Assembly: GCA_013203085.1 (NCBI GenBank)
Contig: JABMQX010000364.1
Span: forward strand, 1 to 8,974
Reading direction: 5' to 3'
DNA length: 8,974 nucleotides
Origin: a bacterium
GTDB taxonomy: Bacteria > Auribacterota > JABMQX01
The position numbers and the translations under genes are program-made. Below are positions 6,854 to 8,974 of this stretch, piece by piece. Each line of letters opens with the position of its first letter. Positions within the stretch are counted from its first letter, which is position 1. Below the pieces are notes generated by a model. The model did no database searches. It was not told the DNA's origin and saw only the letters and a list, made by a program, of their open reading frames with translations.

Positions 6854-6898
6854 ATCGGGAAGTTGGAACCTCGGGCGTTCGCCCTCAAAACAGAAAAG

Positions 6899-6934
6899 AT
6901 GAGCAGGGCCGCGTACTGTCGGTCATTAGCATGA
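6899..6934 (+). other. Possible 11-codon leader ORF before ylxP
   Basis: ATG at 6899 opens a frame encoding MSRAAYCRSLA that stops at TGA 6932-6934. The stop overlaps the ylxP start as ATGA. Such an overlap could feed ribosomes to ylxP, which has no clear ribosome binding site of its own. The mini-ORF also lacks an obvious Shine-Dalgarno sequence, and a chance ORF of this size is common. Confidence 0.2.
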
Positions 6935-7212
6935 CGATCGGCGTTCTGGAAGTCGAGATGCGAATCCCCGACGCCACCTCGCTGAAATCAAAGAGGATGG
7001 TGGTCAAAAGCATTAAAGATAGGATAAGAAACAAGTTCAACGTATCAGTATCAGAGGTCTCCCACCTTTCCAGCAGGCGAAATTGTCTGTTGGGAATCGC
7101 ACATCTCAGTACTGCGAAGTCCTTCACGAACCACGTTTTGTCGGACGTTGTGAATTTCATCCAGTCCTGCCGGCGGGTTGAGCTTGTGGATTTTCAAATC
7201 ACCATGTTCTGA
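6931..7212 (+). CDS. ylxP: YlxP family protein (DUF503)
   Basis: This 93-residue protein matches the DUF503 pattern. It opens MTIGVLEVEMRIPDATSLKSKR, continues through VVKSIKDRIRNKFNVSVSEV, and has an LGIAHLST strand and a final VELVDFQITMF strand. The function is not established. The family sits between infB and rbfA in many bacteria, which suggests a role in ribosome assembly or translation. A conserved Asp-x-x-Trp-type segment after the SVSEV strand appears altered: SHLSSRRNCLLGIA stands where homologues, as I remember them, have a DHQDLWQRA-like sequence. The ATG is the only plausible start in frame. It has no clear Shine-Dalgarno sequence and overlaps the stop of a possible 11-codon ORF. 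The gene starts 77 bases after infB. Confidence 0.88.
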   Translation: MTIGVLEVEMRIPDATSLKSKRMVVKSIKDRIRNKFNVSVSEVSHLSSRRNCLLGIAHLSTAKSFTNHVLSDVVNFIQSCRRVELVDFQITMF

Positions 7213-7255
7213 GCCGGCCCTCCCCGGCGAAGAGGCCCTGCGGGGTCGGTCCCCG
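7213..7255 (+). repeat. Two GC-rich hairpins between ylxP and rbfA
   Basis: GCCGG (7213-7217) pairs with CCGGC (7224-7228). CGGGG (7241-7245) pairs with CCCCG (7251-7255) around loop TCGGT. No T tract follows, so these are not intrinsic terminators. They might act as RNA processing or stability elements between the two cistrons, or arise from base composition. Confidence 0.35.
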
Positions 7256-7277
7256 GTTACTCTCAATCCCAAACCCG

Positions 7278-7282
7278 TGAGG
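7278..7282 (+). promoter_or_regulatory. Ribosome binding site supporting the rbfA GTG start
   Basis: TGAGG lies seven bases before GTG at 7290, which supports that codon over the in-frame ATG five codons later (7305). Confidence 0.5.
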
Positions 7283-7289
7283 CGATACC

Positions 7290-7643
7290 GTGGCCACCAG
7301 GCGAATGATAAGAGTGGGCGAGTTGATAAAAAGAGAGATCGCTGATATCCTCTGCCGGGAGATCAAAGACCCGAGGATCGGCTTTGTGACCGTTAGCAAC
7401 GTGGACGTCACCAGAGACCTGAGAATGGCTTTCGTGAAAGTCAGCGTCCTCGGGGATGACGAAAGTAGACAGCAAGCTGTGCGCTCCCTTAATTCCGCCG
7501 CTGGCTTCATCCAGAAAGAGCTTTCCAGCCGGATAAGGCTCAGGTATATGCCGAAGGTGCAGTTCCGCTTGGATACATCCGTTGACGATTTCATGCATAT
7601 CACTCAGCTTCTCGCTGAGATAAAGGAAGGCGAGGAACAGTAG
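7290..7643 (+). CDS. rbfA: Ribosome-binding factor A
   Basis: RbfA is a small KH-fold protein that binds the immature 30S subunit and helps mature the 5' end of 16S rRNA, notably in the cold. The 117 residues begin MATRRMIRVGELIKREIADIL and contain the family hallmarks: IKDPRIGFVTVSNVDVTRDL (41-60 region), FVKVSVLGDD, the KH-type AAGFIQKEL segment and LRYMPKVQFRLDTSVD near the end. The length is normal for the family and the gene is complete. It starts at GTG with a Shine-Dalgarno sequence at a good distance. It lies 77 bases after ylxP and 56 bases before the likely nrnA ATG, the usual order. Confidence 0.95.
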   Translation: MATRRMIRVGELIKREIADILCREIKDPRIGFVTVSNVDVTRDLRMAFVKVSVLGDDESRQQAVRSLNSAAGFIQKELSSRIRLRYMPKVQFRLDTSVDDFMHITQLLAEIKEGEEQ

Positions 7644-7699
7644 CCTCTTCCGGAAGTTCCGTGTGCATCCGAGGTAGCCTGAATCATCGCCAAACATCA

Positions 7700-8740
7700 A
7701 TGGACAAAAAGCGTATTGACCCGATAACGCAAAAGATAATCGAGGCGATCGGGAGGCACGAGGAGTTCTTGGTCCTGACACACCTCAACCCCGATGGCGA
7801 CGCCGTCGGGAGCCTTCTTGCCTTGGGGCGAGTACTTGCTGCCCTCGGAAAGTCGCGCCATCTACTCTCCCCGGGCGAGATACCTCCTGAGTGCCGCTTC
7901 CTGGTGGCTGCCGGTGAAGTCAGCCCCTCACTCCCCTCCGTGGGGATGTGGGACGCTGTCTTCGTCCTGGATACACCGTGTTCCTCTCGCCTTCCATTGT
8001 CGCTTTCGGGCCAGATTCCGCCTTGCAAGGAATTGATTAACATTGACCACCATGCGGGCAATACGATCGAGGGCACTCTGAACTGGGTGGATGCGAAAGC
8101 GTCCTCCGTGGGGCAAATGCTTTATCTGCTCTTCGAGCAGGCCGGCTACGTCGTTTCTCCGGATGTCGCCACTCCTCTTTACACAGCTATACTGACCGAC
8201 ACCGGCTCTTTCCGGTTTCCCAACACAACCTCATCAGCCCTTACGGCAGCCGCCGAACTCGTGAAGGGAGGGGCGGACCCAGCGGCCATTGCGGGTCGGG
8301 TTTACGCTTCCAATTCCCTGCGAAAATACAGACTTCTCGCAGAGGCCCTTGCGTCCCTTCAAATGTGCTGTTCTGGGAGGGGCGCGCTCATGTGGGTCAC
8401 CGGTGAGATGCTCCGGAAAAGCGGCGCATCACTCCTCGACACCGACGGCTTCGAGAATTTCCCGAGGAAGATTGAAGGTGTGGAAGTCGCCATCCTTTTC
8501 AAGCAGAAAGACGATGGTCATACGGTCAAAGTGAGTCTGCGGTCGAGGACACCTCTCGTTGATGTTTCGCGGGTGGCGGGGCAATTCGGAGGAGGCGGAC
8601 ACCGCACAGCCGCGGGTTGTATCATCACCGGTTCCAAACAATTCGTTCAAGAAAAAGTCCTGAAAGCGGTTGCCGAAGAGCTGGCGCCAGCGGGTACAGC
8701 TCGAAATTCGGCCACCGCGCAAACGATCCCTGAAAGATGA
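7700..8740 (+). CDS. nrnA: DHH/DHHA1 phosphoesterase, NrnA-like (oligoribonuclease / pAp phosphatase)
   Basis: NrnA-type enzymes use manganese to degrade nanoRNAs of 2-5 nucleotides. Many also remove the 3' phosphate of pAp, and some cleave cyclic dinucleotide products. From ATG at 7700 the protein has 346 residues. The DHH-domain motifs are HLNPDGDAVGS (28-38), VLDT with Asp91, NIDHHAGN with D116-H117-H118, and ILTDTGSFRFPNT (164-176) with Asp167. The C-terminal DHHA1 domain carries the substrate-binding loop GQFGGGGHRTAAGC (294-307). All metal ligands expected for the family appear present. The start is uncertain: an in-frame GTG at 7661 would add 13 residues (MCIRGSLNHRQTS) and has a weak GGAAG four bases upstream. 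The ATG lacks a Shine-Dalgarno sequence but fits the usual family N terminus better. The stop overlaps truB. Confidence 0.92.
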   Translation: MDKKRIDPITQKIIEAIGRHEEFLVLTHLNPDGDAVGSLLALGRVLAALGKSRHLLSPGEIPPECRFLVAAGEVSPSLPSVGMWDAVFVLDTPCSSRLPLSLSGQIPPCKELINIDHHAGNTIEGTLNWVDAKASSVGQMLYLLFEQAGYVVSPDVATPLYTAILTDTGSFRFPNTTSSALTAAAELVKGGADPAAIAGRVYASNSLRKYRLLAEALASLQMCCSGRGALMWVTGEMLRKSGASLLDTDGFENFPRKIEGVEVAILFKQKDDGHTVKVSLRSRTPLVDVSRVAGQFGGGGHRTAAGCIITGSKQFVQEKVLKAVAEELAPAGTARNSATAQTIPER

Positions 8741-8974
8741 AAATGACAGTTTCTCGAGACACATCATATTCAGCCCCGAGCGGGTTCCTCATTGTTTACA
8801 AGCCGCCCGGCATCACCTCGCACGGTGTCGTCCAGCACATAAGGCGTGTCCTGCGATTCCGTAAAATAGGACATCTCGGGACGTTGGACCCGATAGGCAC
8901 CGGCGTTCTTGTGCTCGCGGTGGGAAAGTCAACAAAAGCCGTTAAATACTTCATCAATGATGATAAGGTTTATC
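8737..8974 (+). CDS. truB: tRNA pseudouridine-55 synthase, 5' part
   Basis: TruB converts uridine 55 in the T-loop of tRNAs to pseudouridine. The first 79 residues are visible, and the gene runs off the window end. The sequence shows GFLIVYKPPGITSHGVV (16-32). The catalytic block is GHLGTLDPIGTGVL (45-58), with the catalytic Asp51, followed by VGKSTKAVKYF and DDKVY, all diagnostic of TruB. One small difference is DPIGTG where most homologues have DPLATG. The ATG overlaps the nrnA stop as ATGA, which suggests translational coupling; there is no strong Shine-Dalgarno sequence. A second ATG lies two codons on (8743). Confidence 0.95.
   Translation, partial: MKMTVSRDTSYSAPSGFLIVYKPPGITSHGVVQHIRRVLRFRKIGHLGTLDPIGTGVLVLAVGKSTKAVKYFINDDKVY

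Overview
The window looks like ordinary chromosomal DNA from a fairly GC-rich, Gram-negative bacterium. LpxK (lipid A kinase) implies an LPS outer membrane. The order nusA-infB-ylxP(DUF503)-rbfA-nrnA-truB, with YlxP and an NrnA-type DHH phosphoesterase in the cluster, is seen in Firmicutes, Thermotogae, deltaproteobacteria and many uncultivated Gram-negative phyla, but not in E. coli. I cannot name the species or phylum. An uncultivated Gram-negative lineage is my best inference.

Layout. (1) 1-394: the 3' end of a ComF-type phosphoribosyltransferase gene on the plus strand, ending inside a hairpin, convergent with lpxK. (2) 392-1534: lpxK on the minus strand, driven by a near-consensus sigma70-type promoter at 1610-1638. 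(3) 1535-1793: divergent spacer with the lpxK promoter and, on the plus strand, a potentially structured leader (two hairpins with pseudoknot potential) ahead of pfkB. (4) 1794-3008: an unusually long PfkB/ribokinase-family kinase of unknown substrate. (5) 3009-3453: a 445-base non-coding gap. Its last third holds a sigma70-like promoter, a hairpin and an intrinsic terminator just before nusA. (6) 3454-8974: the transcription/translation operon nusA, infB, ylxP, rbfA, nrnA and truB (truB is cut by the window end).

How the genes work together. NusA controls pausing, termination and antitermination. IF2 starts translation. RbfA matures the 30S subunit. TruB makes pseudouridine 55 in tRNA. NrnA degrades nanoRNA and/or pAp. 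YlxP is an uncharacterised small partner of this cluster. The operon is tight where coupling is expected (nusA/infB 1 base apart, nrnA/truB overlapping in ATGA), with gaps of 56-77 bases elsewhere. rimP, ylxR and ylxQ, usual members of this operon, are absent here.

I see no mobile element, CRISPR array, tRNA, rRNA or defence system. The best candidates for something undescribed are RNA-level: the nusA leader (promoter, then hairpin, then overlapping terminator), which looks like an attenuator, and the pfkB leader fold.
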